Source: Chitinimonas sp. BJYL2
Lineage (GTDB): Bacteria > Pseudomonadota > Gammaproteobacteria > Burkholderiales > Chitinimonadaceae
Length of the DNA stretch: 64,000 bases
Assembly (NCBI RefSeq): GCF_027257935.1
Contig: NZ_JANZKW010000001.1
Location: 682,001 to 746,000, forward strand
Reading direction: 5' to 3'
Shown here: positions 53,501 to 61,771 of the stretch, piece after piece
Layout: every line of letters begins with the position of its first letter
Position numbering within the stretch: position 1 is the stretch's first letter
Notes under the pieces: model-generated
What the model saw: the letters and a program-made list of their open reading frames with translations, nothing else
What the model was told of the DNA's origin: nothing
The model's database searches: none
Program-made: the position numbers and the translations under genes

Positions 53501-53698
53501 GCCGACGATCAGCGCCAGGCCGGCCTCCTTGGCCGCGACATGGGCACGGACTATGCCGGCCAATGAACACTCATCGGTAATGGCCAGCGCTCGGTAGCCC
53601 AATGCCTGTGCACGCGCCACCAGCTCGCTGGCGTGCGATGCGCCGCGCTGGAAGCTGAAGTTGGAGAGGCAGTGGAGTTCGGCGTAATCGGGCAGCAT
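50576..53698 (-). CDS. dnaE2: Error-prone DNA polymerase DnaE2 (ImuC)
   Basis: A 1040-aa C-family polymerase alpha. An N-terminal PHP domain (AELHCLSNFSFQRGASHASE), the catalytic region with CQGRGSAANSVVCYALGIT and PDIDVDFEHQRR, and a C-terminal OB fold (VVFVTLEDETGNVNVVMW) are present. This is shorter than housekeeping DnaE and lacks its tau/beta tail. It is the last gene of imuA-imuB-dnaE2, which performs translesion synthesis during the SOS response. The gene starts 46 nt after imuB. Confidence 0.94.
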   Translation of the reverse strand: MLPDYAELHCLSNFSFQRGASHASELVARAQALGYRALAITDECSLAGIVRAHVAAKEAGLALIVGSEFHLDDGLHLVLLAPDREAYGDLCELITLGRRRAHKGSYALARADVAALSANLLALWVPPSQPGSQDMADAHWLGQQFGDRAWLAVSLLQEGDDRQKLARLQALAAQAGLPCVATGDVHMHVRSRRALQDMLVAVRSGKPVAECGYALFPNGERHLRSRLTLGQLYPSEMLAETLRIADRCHFDLDSLRYEYPEELVPDGTTPDSHLRALAEAGLQRRFPLGVSTAVRTQLEHELSVIAELHYAAFFLTVEDVVRFARSQDILCQGRGSAANSVVCYALGITEVRPEGEASMLFERFISVERNEPPDIDVDFEHQRREIVIQYLYAKYGRDRAALAATVISYRSRSALRDVARALGFDEEQLDRLGNTLAWWDKPADLPQRLQEAGFDPASRTVQWLILLTGTLRGFPRHLSQHVGGFVFSRGPLHRLVPIENAGMKDRTVIQWDKDDLEAMRLLKVDVLALGMLTALKRTLDMVTQLRGQPMTLADIPRDDAATYDMICRADTVGVFQIESRAQMAMLPRLKPRGFYDLVVEVAIVRPGPIQGDMVHPYLRRRNGQEAIDYPEGGIDADKVKAVLQRTYGVPIFQEQVMQLAVYAAGFTPGKADQLRRAMGAWQRSGKMGTFHDELFDGMAKRGYAPEFAERIWKQIEGFSEYGFPESHSASFALLAYASSWLKCHEPAAFTCALLNSQPMGFYAPNQLIQDAARHGIVFLPVDVQHSHWDCRLEGESRPVAGHSRAQPAVRLGLRMVRGLAQAVGERIAEVRGAGSYAGPQDLQRRAALDSRALGLLADADALACFGGTRRQARWQVGGLSTVRDLADVQDVATPLPALPQARIGEEIRHDYQRLGLSLRGHPLALLRERLRHERYLSAAELAQSPDRKGVWVCGMVVGRQRPGTASGVVFVTLEDETGNVNVVMWNRIVERQRTILLGARLMAVFGMVQQQDGVLHLIARRLVDRSDWLGSLSVQSRDFH

Positions 53699-53743
53699 GG
53701 CCGCAAAGAAACATTCGGGTCGAAAGACATGAGCAGCAAGTGC

Positions 53744-55291
53744 TCATGCAAACAGGCCATGCAGGAACCAGCCGCCATCGCTGCGCTGCCGGTATAGCCA
53801 ATAGCGCCGGCCCGACGGTCCTTCGGCCTGAAAGTAATCGCGGCTCGCGCTATCGCCGTCCCACCAGCCGGATTCAATCCGCTCGGCGCGGGTCAGCAGG
53901 GTCAGCGGCTCGCCATGCCAAGGACGCTCGTCGCGCGTGTTCAAGGCCAGTGGTGCAGGCAAGAGCCAGGCGGGGCGCGGTGCCAACGGCGTGCGCTCAG
54001 GCAAGGTGGACGCGTTACGCCAGGCGTATTCGGGGCGGTGATCGGCGGCGCAAGCCAGCGAGCGCACCGCGCCCTCGCCCAGCCGGGCAGTCAGCCGCGC
54101 CAGCAGCAAGTCCAGATCGGCTTCATCACGGCCATTGCCGAGCAGGCTGATCGGGCTGCTGTCGAGCCGGTGCAGGGTATCGGCACGCAGGCCGAGGCTG
54201 CGCACGGGTGCGGCCAACTGCTCGCGCTGCAGGCGCTCACGCACGATGGCGAGCATGGCATCGGCCGAGCGCGTGGGTTTGCCGAAGCCGATGCGGATCT
54301 GCGTCTGCTGGCTGCGTTCGTGCACCAGCTGCAACACCACCTGCTGCACACCCAAACCACGCCCCAGCAGGAACGCCGCCAGCTCCTGCAGCAGACGGCG
54401 AGCGACAAAGCCCAGCGCCTCGACCTGCTCGGCCGGCCAGCCCAGTTCGATACTGCGCGCGAAGTGATCGGGCGCAGTAAAGGCAGTTTGCGGATCAGGT
54501 ATCGCACCCAACGCACGGTCGAGCTGGGTCAGCCAGTCCGGGCCCAGCCGCAATGCCAGTCCATCGCGTGGTAAATCCAGTAGCTCGCTGAGGCGGCGTA
54601 AACCCAGCTCGTCCAGATTGGCGCGTATCTCGGCGGGCCAGGGCAGCTGGGCAAGGGGCAAGGCCAGTAGACGGCGTCGCCAGTTGCCCGGCGCATTGAG
54701 TTTGCCCGCGCGGGCAAACCGCGCCAGCCAGGCGGCAGCCAACGGCGTGGGTGCCAGGGCGGCGCGGGTTTGCAGCGTCAATCCGGGCATTCCCTTGGCG
54801 ATCTGCGCGCAGAGGCAGGACAAGCCCCCAAAGTAACGCAGGCAGCCTTCGATCTCGATCAGCACGCCTTGTGGCGGATGCAGGCTGACCGCTGGCGAGA
54901 ACTGCATGGCCCAGCAGGCTAGCGTTTCCAGCAGCGCGGCTTCTTGTTCGGGCTGGCGGGCCAGCAGGCGCAAATCTGGCGCCAATGCCTGTGCTGCAGA
55001 ACGGCGTAAACCCGCATGCACACCCAGACGTTGGGCCGCTGCATTCGCCAGCACCACCTTTTCCTGCCTGCCCAGTCGTTCGCTCACGGCCAGCGGCTGG
55101 GCTAGGCCGTGCTGATCATCTACCTGCGGGGCTCCTGCCAAGGCTGCACGCACGGCAAGTGGCGATTCTTGGACCCGTGCATCCGCCTCGATACCGCGCA
55201 CCGATGCGCCAGCCTCAGCCGACGTAGGCGTAAGGCCGGCTTGCAGCGCTTCGAGCGGCAGATGCGGAAAGTGGAGCGCGAGCCACAGCAT
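53744..55291 (-). CDS. imuB: Inactive Y-family polymerase-like protein ImuB
   Basis: A 515-aa Y-family relative. It starts MLWLALHFPHLPLEALQAGL, where active Y polymerases have acidic catalytic residues, so it is expected to be non-catalytic and to bridge the beta clamp and DnaE2, as known for ImuB. Palm/finger-like and little-finger regions are recognisable by length. It overlaps imuA by 77 nt. Confidence 0.9.
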   Translation of the reverse strand: MLWLALHFPHLPLEALQAGLTPTSAEAGASVRGIEADARVQESPLAVRAALAGAPQVDDQHGLAQPLAVSERLGRQEKVVLANAAAQRLGVHAGLRRSAAQALAPDLRLLARQPEQEAALLETLACWAMQFSPAVSLHPPQGVLIEIEGCLRYFGGLSCLCAQIAKGMPGLTLQTRAALAPTPLAAAWLARFARAGKLNAPGNWRRRLLALPLAQLPWPAEIRANLDELGLRRLSELLDLPRDGLALRLGPDWLTQLDRALGAIPDPQTAFTAPDHFARSIELGWPAEQVEALGFVARRLLQELAAFLLGRGLGVQQVVLQLVHERSQQTQIRIGFGKPTRSADAMLAIVRERLQREQLAAPVRSLGLRADTLHRLDSSPISLLGNGRDEADLDLLLARLTARLGEGAVRSLACAADHRPEYAWRNASTLPERTPLAPRPAWLLPAPLALNTRDERPWHGEPLTLLTRAERIESGWWDGDSASRDYFQAEGPSGRRYWLYRQRSDGGWFLHGLFA

Positions 55292-55946
55292 GATGGGCAG
55301 TCACGGGAACAGGCTGGCGGGTAGGGGCGGTATGCGGCAGGAAAACCGGGCGGTCATGTGGCGCACCGCGACGCTTGAGCACGCGCACGGCCACACCGCC
55401 GGCTACCGATTCCACGCCCAGACGCAGGGTGAATGGCGATGCAGCCTGCTCGGCAGCCCCCTGGCGCATGACGAAACCATGGCCACCACCCTGCTCGGCC
55501 GCGAGTTGCAGGCGGCGCGCGCAGCGATCACTCAGCGACTGGCGGAACCAGGCTACCACGGCACCGCAGCCGGTTTCGCGCAGCGCTTGTTCGGTCGCCC
55601 ATTGGGCATCGGCGTCGCTTTCTGCGGCCACCCAGGTCAGGCGGCGCAGATCCACGCCGGCAGCCTGCCAGGCCGGGGCGTAGGGGATATGGGGCGGAGC
55701 AATCAGTACAACCTGTTGGCCGGCCTGGGTAAGACGCGCCAGCACAGGCAACAGCAGCTTGAGTTCACCACAGCCGGCGCGGTTGACCAGCACTTCGGTC
55801 ACCGCGGCTTTGGGCCAGCCGCCACCGGGCAGTACCGGTGCCAGTGCAGCGTGGTCGCAATCGGTAACTTCCGGCAGCGCGGCGGTGTAGCCATCACCAC
55901 GCCAGATACCGGGATGCAGGAGCAGATCGTTCAGAGCAGTTGTCAT
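55215..55946 (-). CDS. imuA: Translesion accessory protein ImuA
   Basis: A 243-aa RecA/SulA-like protein: GGGWPKAAVTEVLVNRAGCG and QQVVLIAPPHIPYAPAWQAA are the family core. ImuA supports ImuB and DnaE2 in mutagenic repair. The first gene of the cassette, it has two GAAC-N4-GTTC boxes just before its ATG (55956-56001). The 3' end overlaps imuB by 77 nt, which is long but the overlap is supported by a strong ImuB N-terminus. Confidence 0.88.
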   Translation of the reverse strand: MTTALNDLLLHPGIWRGDGYTAALPEVTDCDHAALAPVLPGGGWPKAAVTEVLVNRAGCGELKLLLPVLARLTQAGQQVVLIAPPHIPYAPAWQAAGVDLRRLTWVAAESDADAQWATEQALRETGCGAVVAWFRQSLSDRCARRLQLAAEQGGGHGFVMRQGAAEQAASPFTLRLGVESVAGGVAVRVLKRRGAPHDRPVFLPHTAPTRQPVPVTAHHAVARAPLSASAARSAASRPYAYVG

Positions 55947-55955
55947 GGCAGCACC

Positions 55956-56001
55956 AAAGAGAACATTTGTTCACCTATGCTAGTGAACGAAAGTTCTCTT
56001 T
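55956..56001 (-). promoter_or_regulatory. Twin GAAC-N4-GTTC boxes (LexA-like) before imuA
   Basis: GAACATTTGTTC (55961-55972) and GAACGAAAGTTC (55985-55996) lie 24 bp apart, centre to centre. Together they form 19-bp arms (55956-55974, 55983-56001) with two mismatches. GAAC-N4-GTTC is the LexA box type of Gram-positive bacteria, while E. coli-like LexA uses CTGT-N8-ACAG. The site starts 10 nt upstream of the imuA ATG. Confidence 0.65.
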
Positions 56002-56081
56002 GCAAGCGACTTTTTCAGGAGCCTCCATCCGTCCCAAGTAAAGGTTCGCGCTTGCGGCATGCGGGCCATACATCTGGCCTT

Positions 56082-56115
56082 GGTGCAATGCGGCTGGCGC
56101 CTTATTGCACCCTAC
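56082..56115 (-). repeat. Third copy of the GTAGGGTGC dispersed repeat
   Basis: On the minus strand it reads GTAGGGTGCAATAAGGC then GCCGCATTGCACC, matching the pair at 31861-31948. It lies between imuA and the orphan ATPase gene. Confidence 0.7.
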
Positions 56116-56160
56116 GGTTTGGTGGGCACGTTTACGGCAAGACGACTGGGCGGATGTGGC

Positions 56161-57942
56161 TCAGAACTGGTCGGAAGGGACAACCTTGACCACTTCTTCG
56201 AGCGTGGTCTGGCCTGCGGCGATCTTCTGCGCACCCGCCAGCTTGAGCGGCTTGAGGCCATCCTTGATCGCCTGTTCGCGCAGCACACCCGGCTCGCCGC
56301 CGCCGGCAATCAGGCGGCGCAGCTCGTTGCTGACGCTGAGCATTTCATAAAGACCCACACGGCCCATATAGCCGGTGTTGCGGCACTCCAGGCAACCCAC
56401 GGGGCGGTAAGCACCTTTGGGTGCGGGCGCCTTCCACGGTGCCACCAAGGCATTCCACTGCACATCGTCAACCGGCGCGCTCTGGCGGCAATGCGGGCAC
56501 AGCGTGCGCACCAGCCGCTGCGCCATCACGCCCACCAGCGTGGCGCTGACAAGGAAGGGCGGCACGCCCAGTTCGAGCAGACGGGTGATCGCGCTGGGCG
56601 CATCGTTGGTGTGCAGGGTCGAGAGCACCAGATGACCGGTCAGCGCAGCCTGCACGGCCATGTCGGCGGTTTCGCGGTCGCGGATTTCGCCGACCATGAT
56701 GATGTCGGGGTCCTGGCGCAACAGCGTACGCACGCACTCGGCAAAGTTCAGGTCGATATTGGTCTGCACCTGCATCTGGTTGAACGAAGGCTCGATCATT
56801 TCGATCGGGTCTTCGACGGTGCAGACATTGACCTCTTCGGTCGCCAGTTGCTTGAGCGTGGTGTAGAGCGTGGTGGTCTTGCCCGAACCCGTGGGGCCGG
56901 TGACCAGTACGATGCCGTGCGGCTGGCGCACAAAACCCTGCCAGCGCTTCTCGTCATCGGGACCGAAGCCCAGCGCGGTGAAATCCTTGACCAGGATGGC
57001 CGGGTCAAAAATCCGCATTACCAGCTTCTCGCCAAAAGCCGTGGGCATGGTGGAAAGCCGCAGTTCGATCTCGCGGCCATCGGGCGACTTGGTCTTGACG
57101 CGGCCATCCTGCGGGCGGCGCTTCTCGGCCAGATCCATGCGACCCAGCACCTTGATGCGCGACAGCAGCGCCACCATCACCGAGGGCGGCACCTGATACA
57201 CCGAATAGAGCACGCCATCGATGCGGAAGCGCACATGGCCGGCCTCGCGGCGCGGTTCGAGGTGGATATCGGACGCGCGCTGCGAGAAGGCGTACTGGAA
57301 CAGCCAGTCCACCAAGGCGACGATATGGTGATCGTTGGCATCGACATTACCGGTGCGGCCCAGCTGCACCAGTTGCTCGAAGTTGGCGGTGGGGCTTTGC
57401 GTGCCGCTCTGCGCCACCGCCTGTTTGACGAAGCGCGAGAGGTTATAGAACTCGGGCAGATAGCGGGCAATGGCTTCCGGATCGGCCAGTACACGCTTGA
57501 TCTCGCGCTTGAGGATGCGGCCCAGCTCGTCTTCCCAATCGCGCACGAACGGCTCGGCCGTGGCCAGCGTGACCGAGGTGGCATCCACCGCCACAGGCAG
57601 GATGGCTGAACGGCTGGCATAGCCGTGGCTGACCACGCCGGAGACCGCCGCCACATCGATCTTGAGCGGATCGATATGAAACCAATCGAGCTGGATGCGT
57701 GCGCCCAGCCAGCGGCCCAGCCATTCCACATCCAGCAGTTCGTCCGTTTTGGCGCTGCGCCAGTTCTGCAGCGCTATCGACAGGAACGGGTGCGTCTTGC
57801 CGTGCGCCGAGGTACGCGCCGGAATCAGGAAGGCCTCGGCCTCGGCGGCAGCAACATGGCCTTCATCAACCAGCGCTTCGACCAGCGCTTTGACTGAGAG
57901 GCGATAATCGCCATGACCGCGGACAGGCAGGAATTTCTTCAT
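56161..57942 (-). CDS. Orphan GspE/PilB-family secretion ATPase
   Basis: A 593-aa protein from ATG 57942 (MKKFLPVRGHGDYRLS). Walker A GPTGSGKTTTLYT, Walker B IIMVGEIRDRETADMAV and two CxxC motifs (LCPHC, GCLECRN) classify it with GspE/PulE/PilB. It stands alone, without pilin or platform genes, so it probably serves a system encoded elsewhere. It is separate from the gspE at 6761-8470, and the two are clearly diverged. Confidence 0.92.
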   Translation of the reverse strand: MKKFLPVRGHGDYRLSVKALVEALVDEGHVAAAEAEAFLIPARTSAHGKTHPFLSIALQNWRSAKTDELLDVEWLGRWLGARIQLDWFHIDPLKIDVAAVSGVVSHGYASRSAILPVAVDATSVTLATAEPFVRDWEDELGRILKREIKRVLADPEAIARYLPEFYNLSRFVKQAVAQSGTQSPTANFEQLVQLGRTGNVDANDHHIVALVDWLFQYAFSQRASDIHLEPRREAGHVRFRIDGVLYSVYQVPPSVMVALLSRIKVLGRMDLAEKRRPQDGRVKTKSPDGREIELRLSTMPTAFGEKLVMRIFDPAILVKDFTALGFGPDDEKRWQGFVRQPHGIVLVTGPTGSGKTTTLYTTLKQLATEEVNVCTVEDPIEMIEPSFNQMQVQTNIDLNFAECVRTLLRQDPDIIMVGEIRDRETADMAVQAALTGHLVLSTLHTNDAPSAITRLLELGVPPFLVSATLVGVMAQRLVRTLCPHCRQSAPVDDVQWNALVAPWKAPAPKGAYRPVGCLECRNTGYMGRVGLYEMLSVSNELRRLIAGGGEPGVLREQAIKDGLKPLKLAGAQKIAAGQTTLEEVVKVVPSDQF

Positions 57943-58096
57943 GGGCAGGAAGCGTGCCCTCAAGGGCAGCAAAAGCAGGTTAGTCCTGTATTTAAGCCGG
58001 TTTGACGCAATTTGTCGCGGCACGCTCGACCTTGCACGGATCTGCGATCCGGCAATGAGCCGTCTTGGATCACGGCATACAGGGTAAAATCCCGCC

Positions 58097-58864
58097 ATGC
58101 CTGATCTGATCCGCGCCGATATCCTGCTTGCCGAGCTGGGCCTGGCCCCCTCGCGCACCCTTGCTCAACAGTACATTGCTGCCGGACGCGTGTCCGTCAT
58201 CGAGGCAGGCCGCCGCATGCCGGTCAGCAAAGCCAGCCAGAAGCTGCTGGCCGATGCCGAGATTGAGGTCGAGCCCGATGATGCCGATGCCTATGTCTCG
58301 CGCGGCGGTCTCAAACTGGCGGGCGCCCTGGCCCACACCGGGCTCCAGGTGCGCGGCTGGCGCTGCCTCGACGCCGGCATTTCCACGGGCGGGTTCACCG
58401 ATTGCCTGTTACAGGCTGGCGCAGCCCATGTGGTCGGCGTGGACGTGGGCCACGGCCAGCTCCACCCGCAGCTGATGGACGACGAACGCGTCACCCTGTT
58501 CGAGGGCGTCAATGCACGCTCGCTGGATGCCGCCGAGTTGCTGGAAGCCAATGATGGCGAGGGCTATGACCTGATCGTGGCCGATCTCTCGTTCATCTCG
58601 CTGACCTTGGTATTGCCGGCACTGGTGCCGCTGGCCAAGCCCGGCGCGCGCCTGCTGTGCCTGATCAAGCCGCAGTTCGAAGTGGGCCGCGATAATGTGG
58701 GCAAGGGCGGGCTGGTGCGCGATACGGCACTGTATGCCGAGGTCAAGACCCGCCTTTGCGAGTGTGCCGGCTCACTGGGGCTGCGTGTGGATGACTGGTT
58801 CGATAGCCCGATAACCGGTGGCGACGGTAATCACGAATTCTTCATGCTGGCGACGCAGCCATGA
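58097..58864 (+). CDS. tlyA: TlyA-family rRNA 2'-O-methyltransferase/hemolysin-like protein
   Basis: A 255-aa protein: an N-terminal S4 domain (LIRADILLAELGLAPSRTLA) and an FtsJ-like methyltransferase domain with SAM motif CLDAGISTGGFTDCLLQAG and VDVGHGQLHPQL. TlyA methylates 16S/23S rRNA in some bacteria. The stop codon is inside the stem of the following bidirectional terminator. Confidence 0.9.
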   Translation: MPDLIRADILLAELGLAPSRTLAQQYIAAGRVSVIEAGRRMPVSKASQKLLADAEIEVEPDDADAYVSRGGLKLAGALAHTGLQVRGWRCLDAGISTGGFTDCLLQAGAAHVVGVDVGHGQLHPQLMDDERVTLFEGVNARSLDAAELLEANDGEGYDLIVADLSFISLTLVLPALVPLAKPGARLLCLIKPQFEVGRDNVGKGGLVRDTALYAEVKTRLCECAGSLGLRVDDWFDSPITGGDGNHEFFMLATQP

Positions 58865-58895
58865 AAAAAGCGGCCTTTCGGGCCGCTTTTTTCAT
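58861..58895. terminator. Bidirectional terminator between tlyA and a glycine-zipper gene
   Basis: A 15-bp perfect stem, ATGAAAAAAGCGGCC / GGCCGCTTTTTTCAT, with a 5-nt loop carries a T-run on both strands. It contains the tlyA stop (TGA at 58862-58864) and serves both converging genes. Confidence 0.93.
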
Positions 58896-58906
58896 GCCAC
58901 AGACAA

Positions 58907-59224
58907 TCAGTCGTGGTGGTGATGCTTGTGCTTGCGATGACCCTTTTTCTTGCCGCGGCCGGGATGATCGTCGTGCTCAACGACAATCACGCGCTTTTCC
59001 ACGACGTGGGTTTGCGGCTTGTCAGACTTGGCACCGATGGCCGCACCCGTGGCGCCACCAATGGCAGCGCCGATGATGGCGCCGTTCTTGCCGTCAATCT
59101 TCTGGCCGATTGCAGCACCAGCAGCACCACCGACCGCGCCGCCGACAATGGCGCCACTGTCGCTGGCCAGCGCGGGATAGGACAGGGCCAGCAAGGCCAC
59201 CAGGCTCAGGGTTTTGTTCAGCAT
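58907..59224 (-). CDS. Second glycine-zipper protein with His-rich tail
   Basis: A 105-aa protein from ATG 59224, with CCGGAG 8 nt upstream (a GTG at 59233 would add three residues). Signal peptide (LSLVALLALSYPALA), a glycine zipper (AIVGGAVGGAAGAAIGQKID, NGAIIGAAIGGATGAAIG), and a Lys/His tail GHRKHKHHHHD. It has the same layout as the 45716 protein. Unknown function. Confidence 0.8.
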   Translation of the reverse strand: MLNKTLSLVALLALSYPALASDSGAIVGGAVGGAAGAAIGQKIDGKNGAIIGAAIGGATGAAIGAKSDKPQTHVVEKRVIVVEHDDHPGRGKKKGHRKHKHHHHD

Positions 59225-59315
59225 GTTCAGCACTCCGGATAAGTTTCAGCTAATACGTGCGCCATTGTAACGCCACACAGGCTGAACCACATGTGAACTC
59301 CTGACAGTCGGCGAC

Positions 59316-59624
59316 TCATTTTTCGTCCGCAGCAGCGCTCTTGCGTGCGTGCTTGTCGCTATGGCCGAGATCGCGATCGGGTGCAATCCGGTCGCGCACG
59401 CGCTGCTTGAGTGCGGCGGCGTCCGGGAACCCCTCGTCGGTTTTGCGTTCCCATACGATCACACCATCAACCCGAATCTCGAAGACGCCACCCGTGCCGG
59501 GTTGCAGCGCCACTTCGCCGATCTCCTGCTCGAACGTCGATAACAGTTCCTGTGCCAGCCAGGCGGCGCGCAATAGCCAGCGGCATTGGGTGCAGTAGTG
59601 GATTTCGATCCGGGGCAATGGCAT
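59316..59624 (-). CDS. SelW/SelT-like Rdx-family protein (Cys form)
   Basis: A 102-aa thioredoxin-like protein. IEIHYCTQCRWLLRAAWLAQ has CxxC at Cys11/Cys14, where eukaryotic SelW has CxxU, and TGGVFEIRVDGVIVWERKTD is the conserved core. These proteins probably handle redox signals. The Lys/Arg-rich tail after residue 80 is extra. It is convergent in neither direction with a partner. Confidence 0.85.
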   Translation of the reverse strand: MPLPRIEIHYCTQCRWLLRAAWLAQELLSTFEQEIGEVALQPGTGGVFEIRVDGVIVWERKTDEGFPDAAALKQRVRDRIAPDRDLGHSDKHARKSAAADEK

Positions 59625-59743
59625 GAAACGGCACTCAAATGGTTACACTGCAACACCTGCACAGACAGGCGACGGGAAGCCTATCTTGCCACAGGCTACG
59701 CAGCCGCCCGAGCTGCTCACGACAAACCGAGGAGAGCCCGCCG

Positions 59744-61756
59744 ATGAATCTGAACGACCGCCTCGACCATGCACTCCAGCAACTGGGCCACGACCCCAGC
59801 CCGGACAGTTTTGCCCAGCTGATCGCCGCCCTGCGGCCACGTCGCGCTGACGATACCAATAACGCCATCAACGCCCTGCGCTCGCTGGCCTTTTTGCTGA
59901 CCCGCCATGAAGGCTACCGCCATACGCTGCGTCAGGCGCTGCTGACTTTGGTCGGCACGCGCCGTCAGGTTCATCTGTATACGGATACCGGCATCCTCTC
60001 CAACGAAGGCCTGTGGAGCGCCTTCAGCCGCCGCCTGGGCGCCAAGCTGCTGCCCCCTGCCTACGAAGACAGCTATCTGCGCGATGCCTTCGGGCGCATT
60101 TTTCATCGTCACGACGATTTCATCTGGGTGCAGGCCGTGCCCGACTCTGTCTGGCTCGAAGTCTGGCAAGCCATGGCCTGGCAGGAAACGGGCTCTGACG
60201 GCGATGCGCGCAGCATCCGCCTTGAGCTTGTCGAGGCCGCACAGGTGCTGTCGTACCGGATCTCGGCAATCGGCCTGGAGCCCGAACTGGTGCGCAACCA
60301 TCCGGCCATCGAGCGCTTCGAATCCCCCTTCCTGACCCAGAACGTCGCGCTACGCGATTACCTCGAACGCTACAAATCACGCGAGTTTGACCCTGCGCTG
60401 GCGCATGAGGACGATGCGCCGGTGCGGGTACTGCTAAGCCAGTGCGAGGAAATCATCGCCCGTTTGCGCAAAACGGCAGCGCGCGAAGGTGTCAGTGTCA
60501 GTCTCACCTATCTGATGGTGCGTCTGACCCAGCATCTGGCGCGCCTGCACCTCCTGCTTGATCTGCTGGCCCCCGAGCATGCCGCGGAGCGACCACTGCG
60601 GTTGATCGGCCTGTTCAAGCAGCTTGTCGAAGCGGACAACCGCAAGACCAGCCTGCGCGATCTGTTTGCCACCAATACCGATCTGCTAGCCCTGCAGATC
60701 ACCGAACATGCGGGGCGCACTGGCGAGCACTACATTGCCGGCACCCGCAGCGAGTGGCTGGCGATGGCCAAGTCGGCCATGGGGGCCGGTTTCATCGTCG
60801 GCTTCATGGCCATGATCAAGATCCTGCTGGCCAAGCTCAAGCTTGCGCCGCTGATCGAGGCGTTTGCCTACAGCATGAACTACTCGCTGGGCTTCATGCT
60901 CGTGCATGTGCTGCATTTCACCATTGCGACCAAACAACCAGCGATGACCGCTGCACGCATCGCGGCCGATATCGAGCAGCACACCAAGACCAGCGGCGAC
61001 CGGCTGGATGCGATTGCCGAGCTGATCGAGGCGGTGGCGCGTACCCAGTTCGTGGCCATACTCGGCAATGTGCTGATAGCCATGCCGACCGCCTTGCTGA
61101 TTGCACTGGGGGTGCAATACGGGCTGGGGCAGGTGTGGGTGAGCCCCGAAAAAGCTCACCATCTGTTGCATGATCTCGACCCCATCCGCAGTCTGGCACT
61201 CCCGCATGCCGCCATTGCCGGTGTCTGCCTGTTCCTGTCGGGGCTGATTTCCGGCTATTACGACAACAAGGCGGTCTACAACCAGATACCGGCCCGGCTG
61301 ATGCAGCGACGCTGGCCCCGCAAACTGTTTGGCGAGGTCCGCTGGGGACGTTTCTGTGCTTATGTGGAAAACAATCTCGGCGCGCTGGCGGGTAACTTCT
61401 TCTTCGGTATCATGCTGGGCTCCATGGGTACCATCGGCTTCCTGCTTGGCCTGCCGCTGGACATCCGCCACATCACCTTCTCGTCGGCCAATCTGGCCTA
61501 TGCCGCCGTGGCGCTGGATTTCCAGCTCAGCTGGCAAACCTGGCTGACTTCACTGGTCGGCATTGCCCTGATCGGGTTCACCAATCTGGCCGTGAGCTTT
61601 GGTCTGGCGCTGTTTGTGGCGCTCCGATCGCGTCGTACGCGCTTTGTCGATGGCGCGGCCCTGATGGGGCGAGTTCTACGTCGCTTCGTACGCAAGCCCC
61701 AGCATTTTTTTGTGGCGCCACGGGAGGCCGCACCCACGACCTCCGCCGGTCACTGA
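59744..61756 (+). CDS. Gcr-family polytopic membrane protein ('site-specific recombinase')
   Basis: A 670-aa protein. The N-terminal half is soluble and helical; the C-terminal half has at least five membrane helices (FIVGFMAMIKILLAKLKL, LGNVLIAMPTALLIALGV, AIAGVCLFLSGLISGYYD, FFFGIMLGSMGTIGFLLG, LVGIALIGFTNLAVSFGL). Database names call this family site-specific recombinase Gcr, but no recombinase motif is visible. ATG 59744 has GAGGAG upstream. Function unknown. Confidence 0.85.
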   Translation: MNLNDRLDHALQQLGHDPSPDSFAQLIAALRPRRADDTNNAINALRSLAFLLTRHEGYRHTLRQALLTLVGTRRQVHLYTDTGILSNEGLWSAFSRRLGAKLLPPAYEDSYLRDAFGRIFHRHDDFIWVQAVPDSVWLEVWQAMAWQETGSDGDARSIRLELVEAAQVLSYRISAIGLEPELVRNHPAIERFESPFLTQNVALRDYLERYKSREFDPALAHEDDAPVRVLLSQCEEIIARLRKTAAREGVSVSLTYLMVRLTQHLARLHLLLDLLAPEHAAERPLRLIGLFKQLVEADNRKTSLRDLFATNTDLLALQITEHAGRTGEHYIAGTRSEWLAMAKSAMGAGFIVGFMAMIKILLAKLKLAPLIEAFAYSMNYSLGFMLVHVLHFTIATKQPAMTAARIAADIEQHTKTSGDRLDAIAELIEAVARTQFVAILGNVLIAMPTALLIALGVQYGLGQVWVSPEKAHHLLHDLDPIRSLALPHAAIAGVCLFLSGLISGYYDNKAVYNQIPARLMQRRWPRKLFGEVRWGRFCAYVENNLGALAGNFFFGIMLGSMGTIGFLLGLPLDIRHITFSSANLAYAAVALDFQLSWQTWLTSLVGIALIGFTNLAVSFGLALFVALRSRRTRFVDGAALMGRVLRRFVRKPQHFFVAPREAAPTTSAGH

Positions 61757-61771
61757 GCGGGTTTGACCGGG

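Noticed and set aside
56059-57609. 516-aa plus-strand frame opposite the orphan ATPase
   Set aside because: Antisense shadow; His/Arg-rich with no family features, while the minus strand has clear Walker motifs.
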